Notes: generated by a model not told the origin, from the letters alone. A stretch of DNA of 64,000 bases from Pyrocephalus nanus (GCA_038380795.1 CM076264.1:2668001-2732000); one strand, 5' to 3'. Counted from the stretch's first letter, positions 12,906 to 25,510 are shown. Program-made: numbers and translations.

Positions 12906-13890
12906 GGGGCTTGTTTTTCCTCAAGTGGTTTGCTAGGAATCAAGACTTCCTTTACCACAGACAAAATCCTGTCTCCAAGAAGTGCTTTCTCCTTCAGGAT
13001 GTGTTAGTCATTCCCTATTTATTGCTGGGTTTTCCCATGCCCTTTTAATACACAGAAGGATGGGACTGGGTGTGAAGGAATGAATTACTAAGACATTTAA
13101 TCAGCAGGTGGCAAAAGGAAAAGGCAGCCAAAATGTAATGGAATTATCTGTGGGCAAAAGGTTCTTTTTAAGTGGGTGCTAAGCTGTGTAATTGAAGGTG
13201 CAAGAGTGCAAAACTTAACATTGGAAGGGAATCAGAAAATGGATATACTTAAGGTTGGGCACCGAGGAAAGGAGTTTTACTGTGCATTACCAAATTTTAT
13301 AATGCCTGCCTTGGGTCACTGTTAAGTGTCCAGAATGATTCTTCTTTAATGTGTAAAATAAAAGCGTGTTTAATGTGCCAGTATTAAACAGGTCCATGGG
13401 AAAGATGAGTCTGCAAAGGACATCTCTGCTTTAGCACTCAGTACTTTGCCAAACAATGTTACGTGGAAGACATGGGAAAAGCATCCTTCTTCTGAGGATT
13501 TCCCTATAAATAAGCATTCTAATTCCAAAAATCAGATGTCTGTTCTGAGCCCATTCATAGACTCCCCCTGCACAGCTCAGCTCGCTGCCTGATTAGTGGT
13601 TGGCTCTGCTTACATGAACGTGCCAGGCCTTAAGTGAGAGCACTTGGGGTTTATGAAAATATAGAGCTATTTGGGGGAAAAAAAAAAAAAAATAAAATCT
13701 GCAGCACTACAGAAATGGTGATTTAGGACCTGCACTAAAACCTTCAGCTGCTGAGCAGGCTCCTGTGGCCGTAAACATTCTCCCTCATACAGATGTTTCC
13801 CCCAGCGGAGCCAAAACGCTGCTGCAAGATGTCACCAGTGTAAAATACCTCTGTCAAAATTTTGTCTCTCAGCTTGTCCCACGTGGGAGG

Positions 13891-13950
13891 GGAGAAAAAC
13901 CCCCAAATTTCTTGTTGTGGAGAGAAAACCCCCCAAATTTCTTGTTGTGG
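13891..13950. repeat. Two-copy 30-bp tandem duplication
   Basis: The unit AAATTTCTTGTTGTGG, preceded by a GAGAAAA and C-rich segment, occurs twice head to tail with about three mismatches between the copies. It is probably a recent local duplication, with no known function. Confidence 0.9.
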
Positions 13951-16900
13951 AATGGGCTTTAGAAAGGCCATGATAACACTGTCGGTGTGGAAGCACTGAC
14001 ACAAAACCTTCCTGCAGCAAATCCAGGGAAGCCCGAAATGCAGCTGCTTCTGCCACCTTTTCTAACGTGGAGGGAAAGGGAAGAAGGGGCTTCCTAGCTG
14101 TGTGTCTGACCTTTGGAAAAATGGGATTTACTGTTGTGCCGAGGTGCCTGTCTGCTCCCATTGTCCTGGCTGCTTTGGATTGCCTCCCTGTACATTCCTA
14201 AGCTTTTATCCTCAGGTAGGGGATCATATCTTTTAAGAAGATTGCAGGGAATTAAGTCCCCCGGCTCTGCTCTCCCCTCTTGCAGGCAGCTGACAAAGTG
14301 GGGTGTGTTCTGTGTGGCAGCCACTGGAAATAGCTGAAGCCTGCAGAGGGTGAACGGGGATCCATAAAAATGTTCCTCCTGCTTAAGATGACAATTTAGA
14401 ATTTAACTGCGGCTCCCACCTTAATGAGGGCAGATTTACACACGGTGCCATCCTGCTCTGCCTGGCTTTACAAATGGGTTCTGGGCAGTGGGAACAGTGG
14501 GAAAAAGTGTGGGAATAATGCAGGGAAGCTGGTGACATCAAAGAGATCCTCAACACATCCTCCTAGAATGTGTCTTAATTAACTAGGACATTTAAAAGTA
14601 ATTAAAGCCTGGATGGCCTAGGAAATGAAAGATGATGCTCACTAGGGAGATTTGCATTTTTCCTCTCTGGAAGCTGGGAGCAGAAGTTAGTCAAGGAAGA
14701 AATTCAGTTGGGATTGAGATTTACAGGTAAATTAATAGAAGTAGCCCCAAGGAGGGTGGGTAAGTAGGAAAAAATGGAGGGGAAGCAGGCAAGAAAGATG
14801 GCCTTGTGGGAAGGGAGAAAACAAGAATATCTAAGACAGAAAACTCCTCAAATAAAAAGGTACCTGAAAGGTGATTTTTGCCTTTTTTTTTCCTCCTTTT
14901 TAAATCAGAATCCTTATGAAATTTTAAATGCTCCACGTTGCAGAACAATTTTTCTTTGCTTACTCGGCGTGATTACACAAAGCTCTGCAGGAAGATTGTG
15001 CTGCAGCTACAATGTCATTAAATAACATTTTCTGTTGGTGGGTTTATTCTCTCCTCCTTCCCGAGAATATTTAATTGTCACTGGTGCTGATGGGAATTGT
15101 GTGCCTTTGGAGGGCGTGCAGATTAATATGGAGATGATTCCCCGGCCAAAGGCAAACACAGGGAAACACATACAGGGCAAAAATGAAAAGAAAAACTCTG
15201 TAAATAAATATCTGCCTCAGAGCAAGTGCTGTGAAAACTCGTCCCCTTGTATACCCAGCTCTTTCTTGGATCTACTCTGAGGGGAAGTTAAATTACCCAG
15301 CGGGGAATGCGTGTTACAGATAAGTTCTGCAAGACAGCAGAGTTAGAGAAGCAGCGAGCACAAAGTCAGTTGAATGGCAGGCAATTATCTCCCCAATTAT
15401 AAACCACATATTTCAACCCACCCCCACAGCATTTTATGGAATTGCAGCTTAGATGGAGGAATCCCACTCCACCCAACTGCTGACCTTGCCCTGGCAGAAA
15501 ACAACCTCTGACAGAAAGCCCAGGGTGATTCCAACTCCCAGCCCATCAACCCACTTGGCCTTCTGCGATGGGAGCAGATCTGTGCATTGACACGTCCCAT
15601 TCCCATTCCCAAACAAATACAGGAGTGCTATAAACCTGGCCTGTGCTTGGTTAGAGCTGGCTGCAGCAGGACAAACAGCTCTGTCAACCCCAAGTGGCGG
15701 ATCTGGGTTTATTTGGATATTTGGAGTGTTTTTCTCCCCAGCCGGCAGCTGCAGCTGACCGAAATGCAAACACCACTCTGCTTTCCCTGGGAAGTCTTTA
15801 ATTCTTCATGAGCAGAAACTGGAGTGTAAATTATATGCAGGATTCATTTCTGCGACTCTATAAATCAGTTTCTAACTGGAATTTGGATATTTACATGCCT
15901 GACAAAGTGGTTCTCTCCTCTCCTCTCCCAAACTGCACACGGAAAAAGCCCTTTTTACAAACAGATCAGCTCAGAAATTTATTTAGAGCTTTCAGGTTTC
16001 CAGGTTCTGGGAGGGAATAATCTGGTGCTAGGAGGGGAAATGCAAACCTCAGTGAATTTTACAGAAATAGGAAATTTTTGGAAGAACTCTGCTGTCATTT
16101 GACTTAATAAGACTCAGAGAGGAAACTCAGCTGAGCCTGGAAAGGTTTCTGGTTTAGGGCAAAACCTTTCAGGTTCAGCTGCAATTTCCATGTGGCTTCC
16201 TTTGCTACCCAGGGAATATGAAGGGAATACAAGAGGTGGCTGAGAAAGGGCAGGGATCTGTGAGTGACAGGAAAACAAACCTGGTTGTTTTCTTTTTATT
16301 CTTCTATTGTTTTTATCAGTAATCACTTCATTTAGCTCTATAAAGGCACTTGGAGGCCAAAGGAGCAGGGATGTGAATGTCTGTGAGGGCTTTTAAAAGC
16401 CATGATAGAAAGCTGGTTAATTTTTAGTTGCTTAAGGACCTACAAGTAGTTTTTTTTGTTTGTTTGTTTTTTTTTTTTTTCTTTTTACAAACAGATTTAC
16501 AGTCCTAAAATACTTTGTCTATTTTACTTACAGTGTCTCCCATGTCTGCAAGCACCAAACAGATATAGAATTTAAAAAAACCCCAAAAACTAGAACTAGT
16601 GTTCAGATAACTGCAGTGTCACTTGTAATTTGTGTGATGATAACAGATCTAGAGAGGCTTAATTTGCTATTCTGTAAGGTTTGAGCTAAGAATCCTCAAC
16701 TCTGATATGATTTAACCTCACTCTGAAATAAATCTGTAAAGCAAATGAATATTTTATAATAAAAAGTAAGAACATTAAGAGATTTTTGGAGGGAGGGGGG
16801 AGGAAAATCTCTCTGAGCGCAGGGTTTGAGCGATTTGCATCAGCTGAAATCAGGGCCTTTTGAAGTTCCTCAAACAGAGCAGGGGGAAATTATTATTAAT

Positions 16901-17064
16901 TATTATTAATTAGAGCAAGAGCTTGCATGGGGCTGCCTGTGCGTCCCCACCTCCCAGTGGGTGCAGGGAGGCAGAACTTTGGGAAGGCAGGCCCAGAAAT
17001 GCACGTTGTGCAGCGTAACAGGTACTGAAGTGTCAGACTTGCCTTGAATTCCTGTTGCCTGCCT

Positions 17065-17128
17065 GGAGAAGGAGGAGGAGGAGGAGGAGGAGGAGGAGGA
17101 GGAGGTGGAGGAGGAGGAGGTGGAGGAG
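17065..17128. repeat. GGA trinucleotide array
   Basis: About twenty GGA units with two GGT interruptions form a polypurine tract on the plus strand. Such tracts can adopt triplex structures. It lies 3.5 kb beyond the 3' end of NDST4. Confidence 0.95.
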
Positions 17129-17270
17129 TTCAGTGGCACTGCCCATGCTGGTGTAAATCCCACATTGCTGTGTTGCCTTGAGGAGATGCCGAGGCAGGAG
17201 AAGCTGAGCCAGAGCACTTGAAATACGTGGCAGGGGTTACTGAAGAGCGGATTTTGGCTCAGAAAAAGGG

Positions 17271-17300
17271 GGAAGGGGATTTAAGGGAAGGGGATTTAAA
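17271..17300. repeat. Two-copy 15-bp tandem duplication
   Basis: GGAAGGGGATTTAAG is followed directly by GGAAGGGGATTTAAA. It is a small local duplication about 140 bases after the GGA array. Confidence 0.9.
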
Positions 17301-20300
17301 GAAAAGCTCTCTCTAATACACCATCAGAAGTGTTTATTCTGCGGCAGTGAGAAGAACCGATAATCAGGTGTGTGCACATCAATTATTTTAAAACTATTCC
17401 AGCAAATACAGCCTTTGACTTCCCCCACCACACCCTCCCTCCCCCCCCCAGAACAAAAATACTTTGAGGGATCAAAATTTATTTTGATTCCTTTTGCTTC
17501 CACACCAAGTATTCGTTCAGCTGGATTTGCTGCTGTCACGTAGGAGGGGAAAGAAAAATTTTTTAAAAAAAGAGCTTGGGCAAGACAGTGAAGTGTTTCC
17601 TTCAGCTCTGTCAAGAGGATGTCTCTTTGTTTTGAAATACTACAGAAATGATAATAAGTCTTATAAAAGTTATCCAGTCACTGGAGCACTGAACACTGCA
17701 GAATCTGTGTCGCTTGCAAATCCTTATTTTTTTTTTTTTTGGTAGCTTTTCTGGAAAGGAGAGTGATGGAGGAGTCGAATCCATAGGCAGGTCCACACCT
17801 TTGCAGTCACGCTAAAAGGATGAACTGGAAGGACAAAAAGAGACAACAAAGGCAATGTGAGAGATGTTGTCTGATGGAAATTCCTGCCCCACGAACATAC
17901 ACTTAGGTAAAAGAAAAAGCCAAATGGATCTTACTTAACTACAACACAACCGGACACTTGGCCACTGGTGATTTATGTACCTGTGCTGGAGCTGTTTTAC
18001 ATGGCTGTCACGTGCTCACACACCTTTTGTAAGCGTCAGTTTTAACTCATTAGAAACAGAATTCACTGCTGGTGGAAACTAAGTGGCTGGTTTGGACTTG
18101 ATGTCTCACTCTAGGGTGGCCCAGCTGAGGGGAAACCAACACCCCGCACCCAGTTTGTTCTTGGCTGACCATTCAGGGGCTGAACGTTCCCCCGTTTCAC
18201 TGGCTCAGACTTTAACAGGAAGGGGAAGGGAAAGGAGGAGAGGGAAGAGGAGAAAACATTCAGCTCCTGCTTTTGTATTCAGGGCAGGCCCTGCTGCCTC
18301 AGTAGCAAATCAGAGAGCCTGGACCCATCAGTGCTTTCACTGCACAACATTCCCTCCCCCCAGAGTTTATAATTCCACCATCTTCATTTGTCTGGGGGGA
18401 CACTCAGCAGCCTGATCTCCTATCAGAGAGGAAATTTGTTCTATTAGAAAACATCCATGGGCTGTTAATCCCACGACTTTATTTTAGACCTTGAGAGGTC
18501 AGTGCATGATTTAAGAGGGTCTGGATTCCGTTCTGATTGCTCCGCTCTCAGAGGCAACCTCAGTTATGGGAGTTGGGTTTTGCAAGCTCTGAAGTCCTGC
18601 TTTAATCACCAAATATGCTGCCATGGACCCTGATGCCTGTGTCTGGCCTGTAGGGTCAGATCCTCAGTGTGGCAAAGCTCCCTGGAATCCAAATTTCCAG
18701 GGGAATGGGAGCAAACTGCAGCTGCAGCCCTCCAGTGTGTAAAACTCTTACGAATTTGCAGCCTGCACCACCTGAAGGATATGAATCCTGAGCAGCACTG
18801 TCTTTCCCAGCTAGAACCCCCTCGCCATGAATAAATGTTTCATTTTTGTTGGGATTGTTTTGCCGGTCTTTAAGAATCCCGACAATTAGGTGGTCAGGGA
18901 TGTGAAAGGCATGAAAGAAATGGAGATCATTTACAGGTGGTTCACAAAGGCCCCTCTGTCACAGGCCGGTCCAGAGACATTCTGTGTTGATGGGTCCCAC
19001 TGCAAGTGGAAGGAATGAAACTTTGAAACGCTGCTATTTCATCTTTATGACACATAATGAAGTCAATTCAAACATCAGTTTTCAATGGGACACGAGATCT
19101 CTCGGAAATGTGAATGCCCATTCAAACTGAAAAAAGTAACAGTGGGGCATAAAAATATCTGGTGTTTTTTAAGGACATGATGCTATCACAGAGCTGAGGG
19201 TTGGGGGAGACGGGCTTCTTTCCTTTCCAAATGAAAAGCTAAGAAGGAGAAGTGATATTTTTTTTTAGGTTTTATGGTCTTGGTCTCATTTCCTTGAAAA
19301 ACTCCTGGAACCAATGTCATGTTTACTTAGCTTTTAATCAAGAAGTTAGGAAGTCCTCTGTTAATTAATGATGAGCCAATTCTAATGCATTTTAACAGCT
19401 AAAATTCTACCAAATGTTTGATTTAGATCTTCTTCACTGAGCAAGCCTTCCTTACACAAAGGTCCCATCACACCAAGTGATCTTTGGTGTTATCAGTGCT
19501 AAAAGATAAGGGAGCTTGGATTTGTATGGTACATACAAAGTGTGTAAATGACTCCTCTGCCCAAAAATCCCACACAAAGTTCCTTTCATTTGGCCTTTAA
19601 TTTGCCCTAGCTCATTTTGAAGGGTCCTCCTGGTCAAAATAGAAGAGCAGGTCTGTCTCCTAAGCTGGGAGGTAAGGATCAAATCCATGGGGAGAGGAAC
19701 TTGTAAGGCCTCTGCAGCACCTGGAATTATTTGTGCCTAAGAAGGACAGGGAAGTTTGAAAGTGAAAACCTGCTGCATAAAGAACATATAGCAAAGTTTT
19801 GCCAGGTTTTGCTTTCCTGAGGAAAAGCTTTACAAGGCTAAAATGCCTAAAGGGTCTTTGCTCCCTCCGCTTAAATTTCCCAGCAAGTCTCTGCCCAGAC
19901 TTGCTGGCCTTAACAGCCCACAGAAAGAGTTTTGCTTCAGCAGACTGGACTTTGTGTTCAAACCCTTAAAAAGGGTCATTCAAGTTATTTTTCTGTGGTA
20001 GCTTACGGACTGGGACCCTAAATGACTCACCCCCATCTCTGAAGGCTTCAGGGCATAAACATTGCTCCCCAGACAGAGACCAAATGGCTGATAGCAGGTT
20101 ATTGGAAAGGCACCGCTTGCATGGCCTGCTTGGAGTTTAAAAGCGTTGGAAAACAAAACGTGGGAAAAGCCCAGCGGATGACCAACCTCGGAGTCCAGAG
20201 AGAGATGTTCCCATCCTTTGCTCGTGTCCTGACAGACTGCAATTTGTCCTACACACAGTTTCTGGTACTTCCCGGTGGAGAGAGGAACTGGGCTATGCAC

Positions 20301-20432
20301 GAATCCCGGCCTGGGTGAAGGGTAATGCCACGTAGCTCCGTGTTATTTCCTGGAAGCTGACGGAAGGGGTCGATGCTGCGAACTGTCAGCACGTGCATAT
20401 GAACAGTTGTCGGGTCTTGGTGGGGGAGGAGA

Positions 20433-20452
20433 TTTTTTTTTTTTTTTTTTTT
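20433..20452 (-). repeat. Genomic A20 tract at expected cleavage site
   Basis: There is a run of 20 T on the plus strand (A on the minus strand), placed about 25 bases after the AATAAA signal of NDST4. Such a tract can cause internal priming in cDNA and make the true 3' end hard to map. Confidence 0.9.
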
Positions 20453-20594
20453 AATCATTCTTCAGTGGTTTGTTGTTTTATTTTTGCTAGGAAGAGCGTT
20501 GTCCATGAGGTCCGGCACTGACGATCACGAGTGAGTCGGAGAAGCGGGGGTTTGGCGGTGAAGGGAAGGGTCCTGGGCGGGGTTGCCCTGGGTG
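20453..20594 (-). other. NDST4: NDST4 proximal 3' UTR candidate
   Basis: On the minus strand the sequence after the TAG contains no obvious coding signal. It reaches an AATAAA about 113 bases downstream and then a genomic A tract. It would make an unusually short 3' UTR, and longer isoforms that use later signals are possible. The boundary is inferred, since no transcript data are available. Confidence 0.55.
20477..20482 (-). terminator. Polyadenylation signal AATAAA
   Basis: The plus strand reads TTTATT here, which is AATAAA on the minus strand, 113 bases after the NDST4 stop codon. A cleavage site would be expected 15-30 bases further on, close to position 20452, where a 20-base A tract (minus strand) begins. 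Confidence 0.55.
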
Positions 20595-20714
20595 CTACCT
20601 GACCTTCTGCAGCTCCTGTCGCAGCCAGGAGGGCAGCGGCTGCCCCAGCCTGTGCAGCAGCTTGGACAGCTCCACGTTGTGGTCTCTGTAGTAGCTCGAC
20701 AGAAACGCTCGGGA
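20595..20714 (-). CDS. NDST4: NDST4 terminal coding exon with stop codon
   Basis: The acceptor CCTCAG is followed by 39 codons: [20 protein letters not shown], then [19 protein letters not shown], then TAG. The ending [13 protein letters not shown] is shared by NDST3 and NDST4 and differs from NDST1 (LPTWLREDLQNTR), which rules out NDST1. This C-terminal helix region closes the sulfotransferase domain. Taken together the twelve exons total 1641 nt, giving 546 residues plus stop with no frameshift or premature stop. I therefore judge the gene functional as far as it can be seen. Confidence 0.96.
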   Translation of the reverse strand, partial: SRAFLSSYYRDHNVELSKLLHRLGQPLPSWLRQELQKVR

Positions 20715-20978
20715 CTGAGGAGGGGGGGGTAAAAAAAAACCAAACAAACAAACAGAGCCGGGGTTAAAGGAGGAAAGATTTCAGCTCCTGCATCCCTGCA
20801 CTGCTCCCAGAGAGGGACTCTTCCAGGGGGCAGTTCATCGCCTCTTCCTGGTTTTTTAAAATATCAAGCCAGTGGAAATAGAACAAATAAATAAAATAAA
20901 AATAACAGCGGTGTATCTAGTTTGGGAGCCAAACACAGGCTCTATATTAAAAGTTGTAAATCTCTGGGAAGCCCTTAC

Positions 20979-21081
20979 CTCTTGGTCCATTGGTGGGTAT
21001 TTCCGACCTTTGCTTTTTCCCAGGCACTTTGTTTTCCCTCCTTCCAATAACTGGCACCAGAAGCCTTTCTGAGGGTCAAAC
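20979..21081 (-). CDS. NDST4: NDST4 internal exon: sulfotransferase PAPS-binding loop and disulfide
   Basis: One base completes Thr, then 34 codons read [20 protein letters not shown], then [14 protein letters not shown]. The acceptor is CTATAG and the donor GTAAGG. The two Cys residues align with the disulfide pair Cys818-Cys828 of NDST1, and the KGRKYP loop that follows contacts the 3'-phosphate of [19 protein letters not shown] is the NDST4-type wording as I recall it; NDST3 has [15 protein letters not shown]. The intron to the last exon is only about 264 bases. Confidence 0.97.
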
Positions 21082-23663
21082 CTATAGAGGATCAAATAGT
21101 TTAGAATATATTTAGAATATTCTTCTCACCGGAGAAGAATCTCTCAGCTCCTGAGACATCAGTGTCAGCCCACTATTATCACTGCACACCTGTCTCTAGA
21201 TGAGTGGAATTCTGAGGTCAGAGTGGGAAACAGCTGTCCTCTCCTGTGAAAACTCTGGGGATTCCTTTTTTTTTTTTTTTTCCTGCAAATTTGCCTTGGA
21301 AGTGGCTCAAGGCAGGGAGTTTGTTCACGCTGTGATTTACCTACACTGAGTAGTAGTTTTTATCCTACTTGCCAGCACACAGGGTACAGGTTTGAAGGGT
21401 TGATCTGCAGGTCTCATGAATGAATTACTGGTGGGGTGTTCAGCCTCACCTGAGAGGCTGCTGTTCCCTATCACTAGATCTAAGTACCATTTTCATTCCA
21501 AAGACAGCATCAAGCATAAACACTGTCTCAGCAGCCTTATCAGAAGCACACAACTCGATTGTGATGTCTGAAAGCCAGAGATAGAGGAATTTTAGATTAG
21601 GGCTCTAAAGCACTCACCCACTAAGGAATGAGCAGCACGTGGCGTTAAGTTTGGAATTCACCGCTGTGGGACTCGCAGCATTGCATGAAGCACTGAAATG
21701 CTGTGCATTCCTGCTATTCAGCAGGTGTTTGAGAAGCATGCAGTTTAATTGGCTGGCACACGGAGTTAATTAGTTACAGAGCACCTTTTTGCCCTGGCTC
21801 TGTCTGTGCGACACAGGCGCACCTGCTGTTCACCGCCGTGCAGAAGTGAACTGGTTTCAGGGTTTTTTTTCCTTCCTAGCCTGTTACTGCAGGCCTGACC
21901 TTTGTTTCCTAAATTTGTCTCACTAGCTGTATCAATTAAAAACAAATAAATCACTGATTAAATGGGTGTATTGATGATGGATTCGTTTCTGCTGTGGCCT
22001 TTCCCATCTGCTTGTTGCTGGTGAAGTGCTTTGCTGCCTTGCACTAATTTCCCAAGAGGAGCAGCCAATACAGTGTGGTGTGCTGGGTAAAAGGGAAACT
22101 GCAAAACTATACCCCAAACGGTATTTCTGCCTCAGAAGAGGCATACTGAACATTATGAAGAGGATGTGCAAATTTGGGTAGGGGAAAAGAGGGCAAGACA
22201 GCTCAGGTTGAATTTAACCCACTGTGTTCGGGTCTCACAGAACTCCCGGGTCTTCTGTAAATGTAACTGGGCACAGTGGAAGCATTTATTTAAAAATAGT
22301 GATAGCCCCGAGGCTGAAGTTACAGGGGAGCTTTTTAAGGCAGTCAGCAGAAACCTTCCCAGGCCTGGTTACCCTCACTTCCTGCAGAGTAAGCCCGTGG
22401 GAGAGGCAGGATTTGGGGATGGGCGGGTGCAGAGGTGAGCAATGCCATGGTGAGGAGCTTCCTCTCAGTCTGGCTAAATGTGGCAGCACTCCAAGAGAGA
22501 ACATTTCCTTAGGCACACTCCCCTAATCCTATATTTTCCTCCAGCCCTGCCTCTGTGTGCCCCCTGCTCTCCTTCCCTGGCTCTGGTTGGCACCTTCCCT
22601 TTTGCCTGGGTTGGTTTCACCCTCCTCTGAGACTTTCACCTCATTATTCAGGGTGATGGACTTGTTGCTCACTGGTGTTGCAGAACTGGGTCCTCAGGCT
22701 GCTTCCTGACAACTTTAAAAATGTGTGGTGTGCACTTGTTAGGCAGTAATGACTAGGAACAATCCTGTGCAATCTTTTTCACTTTGACAAGTCCTGCCAT
22801 AAAACGACTCCGTAGTTTAACGCATTTTTCTCTCCCATCCCAAACCCGTGCGTGCTCCCACAGCACATTTGCATTCTTGATGCCTCCAAGCAGTGAGTGC
22901 ATAATTTTATGGGTCTGTTTACAATCCATTTTTCCTGTCCAAACCAGTAGGAGAGGCCAAATTTTTCCTTGCTGTGTGACTCCACTGACTTTAATTTAGT
23001 TCCAGATAGGAAGATATATGTCTGTGGGTGTGTACTTTAAAACCCTAGCAGAAGGCACTGCAGATGTGCAGCAGCAGTTGTTCAAACATCAGCAGCTCAG
23101 CTCTGAACTCAAACTCCTCCTCTCTTTCATCAGCTTCGGAATCACAGTCTGAAATTCAAATTTTTTCCTCTGGAGAAAGGTTTTGGCAGAGCAGCTCTTC
23201 TTAAAGGGCTGAACTCTCGCTCTGTGCCTGTGATATAAATAGCATTGAACGGTAATTATGGGTGGAGGGGAGCAGTGTGGGGCAGCTGGAAAGTCCGGGG
23301 TCTGCTCAGTGCAGCAGCTCCTTACTGTTTTCTGCTGGACTGAGAGGGGAGAGGGAAATTCAGCTTGCTCCCACCCCTGCGGGAGCCTCAGCCAGGCATG
23401 AAAATGGGATTAGGGAATGAGAGCTGCTAAGCCAGCCTCTGCCACTGGGCTCCTGTCTGAATGGGATAAAAACATGTAAGCTGAGCTTGCCCCAGCTGAC
23501 ACTACCTGCGCTTCAGCCCCCGCAGGCAGACAGAAGGAAAGCCCGAGCTTTGCCAAATTAGCATTGTCATCATGTGTTTGTTTTAGCTAATGACCCGGGG
23601 ATCTGGGTGGGAGGGGATGTGTCCCCTGCTCCCCTGGGGCAGGTAAAAAGGGAGTAGACTCAC
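21082..23663 (-). other. NDST4: NDST4 intron, 2.6 kb
   Basis: The intron is bounded by GTGAGT and CTATAG on the minus strand. It contains a poly-T tract near 21267-21281. I see no other gene, repeat family or clear regulatory motif in it. Confidence 0.85.
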
Positions 23664-23773
23664 GTGAGAGCTTCAGAGTAGTTATAGTGGGGAGACACTC
23701 CAAGGAACTTCTGCACTTCGTCCATCACAGTGGCCGGGTCGCTCCTCAGCTGCTGTCCATCAATAATGAGCAA
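23664..23773 (-). CDS. NDST4: NDST4 internal exon: sulfotransferase, LLIIDGQQL
   Basis: The exon has 36 codons plus two bases, with acceptor CCCCGCAG and donor GTGAGT. It reads [20 protein letters not shown] and [16 protein letters not shown], then the start of a Thr codon. The open frame continues upstream into the intron without a stop, so the acceptor rather than an upstream Met defines the start. [18 protein letters not shown] fits NDST4; NDST3, from memory, has LRTDPATV. Phase leaves at 2 and is completed by the next exon. Confidence 0.96.
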
Positions 23774-25088
23774 CTGCGGGGGGAAATGGGGCAGTTTTGT
23801 AGGAACAGGACTAAGCTTCGCAAAATGATGGCATTGCTTCCCTCCTGTCACAACCTGGATTTAAGTTAGCCTGTGACTTTGGGCGGTGCTAATAACGTTC
23901 ATACGGACGGACTTCTCTTTAGGTTTACTTTTTACTTGATTGGGTTGAATTTTTATAACTTGGTGGACCTTTGTAACTCCGTGTGTGCCCCTTGTTCAAA
24001 TGCAAGGGTTAAAACTGCCCAGCCAAGCCCGAGTGTCAGAGAATTCTGAGAAAAAGAGATAAGGAAAGAATGTAAGATATTGCTGAGGTTTACGATGTGT
24101 CCGTGGAAGATCTGGCACGGAGTATGAAAAATAACAAGGGGTCACATATATATTGTAGAATTAAATGCTCAAAAGTGATATTGTGGCAATTTATTTGAAA
24201 CTCCCCACCAGCCTATCAACCACGAGGGCTTGCAAAACTGTTGGCAATGGGCTGGGTTTTTTTTTGGTTTTTAATTAAAGATTGCTGTGATGTAAAGCTG
24301 CATTGACCTCCATAAGCAAACAGTAAGACAATACACCCAAAGGCTGCTGGAATACCAAGCAGTATTACTTATAACTATTCTGGGCAGGCTTGGTTTATAT
24401 TTATTGCGGTGGCTTATTATGAATTATTAAGTTTTTGGGTGCCCAGGAGGAGGGGAATGCACGTTACTGAGTGCCCATTAGCAGGCACTGGGAGTGCACT
24501 CTGTGTGTGCACTTGATCAGGGAAGAGAGCATTTTGCTGTGTGTCTTGTAAAATTAATCACCATAACTGTGAAACACAAGTGGTTTGACAAGAAACGTGT
24601 CACTGTGCCCCTGAATGTTTAATAAGAGGGTGTAGTAGGTAGACATACAGACTGACATACGACCATGCCCATGGATGAAGAGTGCCCATGGATGCATTTT
24701 GTAGTATTAAAATGTTTGCCTTGGGTTATTTTATTGCTGTTATTATTTTAGCAACGGGAGCACTCTTTAGGTCTCTGTGTTTGGGTAAGTTTTCCATGGG
24801 AAAGATTGCAAAAGACAATACAATAAAATACCTGAAGGGGAGATGAGGCAAAAGAAGGAATTTCTGCTCTAACCCCAAGAACAGCCAATTCCATACCAGG
24901 ATCAAAGATTTTTTTTTTTTTTTTTTTTTGTGGAAGGGAGTGAGCGGGAAGCAGGGTGAAATTTCTGCTTGGGAAAAGCCCTGGCATTTTCCAAATGAAT
25001 TTATCAAAGCTTCCTACAAGGCTGCAGCTGCTGTTTCTGGGGAAGCCAGCAGCCTTGGGAAGCCTGGAGGGGAAGGCAGGGGCGTTAC
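23774..25088 (-). other. NDST4: NDST4 intron, 1.3 kb
   Basis: The intron is bounded by GTAACG and CCCCGCAG. Apart from the T21 tract I see only AT-rich unique DNA. Confidence 0.85.
24909..24929. repeat. Poly-T tract in intron
   Basis: A run of 21 T on the plus strand (A on the coding strand) lies about 160 bases downstream of the donor of the exon at 25089-25259. Confidence 0.9.
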
Positions 25089-25259
25089 CTGTGAGGCAGG
25101 GTAGTGGGACAGCCACCTCTCGATGTGCACAGCGTACCACCCTGGGCTCAGGCACCTCTTCTGCAGAGCCCTGATCTCCGAGGGCGCCCAGGGGCCCGAC
25201 GTGATCACTTCGTAAAAGTTGAATTTCAGGGCGGCGGGGTCCTCGTGGGAGCGCTGGTG
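25089..25259 (-). CDS. NDST4: NDST4 internal exon: sulfotransferase, HQRSHEDP
   Basis: This 57-codon exon is phase 0 at both ends, with acceptor CCGGCAG and donor GTAACG. It reads [20 protein letters not shown], then [16 protein letters not shown], then [20 protein letters not shown] and Q. The His in RSHEDP aligns with NDST1 His716, a residue important for sulfotransferase activity. YAVHIERWL is NDST4-like, while [10 protein letters not shown] resembles NDST3 (SELRALQKRC), so the exon looks mosaic between the two sister paralogues. Base composition is GC-rich compared with the surrounding introns. Confidence 0.96.
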
Positions 25260-25510
25260 CTGCCGGGAGATGTTTGGGGACACGTCACAAGGATGCTGAA
25301 GGTTAAGCCTTGAATCTTCCCAGAGTTGTGCTGGCAGCCCTGGGCTCCCCCTCAGTGCCACCTGTGCCAGGTAGGAGTGTCTGTGGGGGGTTCAAGGCAG
25401 CAGGATATGGGGCCACCGTTCAGTCAGGGGGTTCCCCTGGGAGCTGAGGAGCCAAATCCTGCCAAAGCAGGCACAGATTTTTTTACTTCTGCTTTGCACT
25501 GGCAGTTGTA

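Larger units (their letters stand above)
1..20432. other. Downstream flank of NDST4, no supported gene
   Basis: I find no spliced or intact coding gene across this stretch. The open frames are short, overlap on both strands and carry no recognisable domain. It holds five CR1 fragments, a CpG-rich block (391-930), a GT/GA microsatellite (7804-7828), purine-rich tracts (18220-18255 and the GGA array at 17065-17128), homopolymer runs, a 30-bp tandem duplication (13891-13950) and a 15-bp tandem duplication (17271-17300). Nothing further is evident. Confidence 0.7.
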
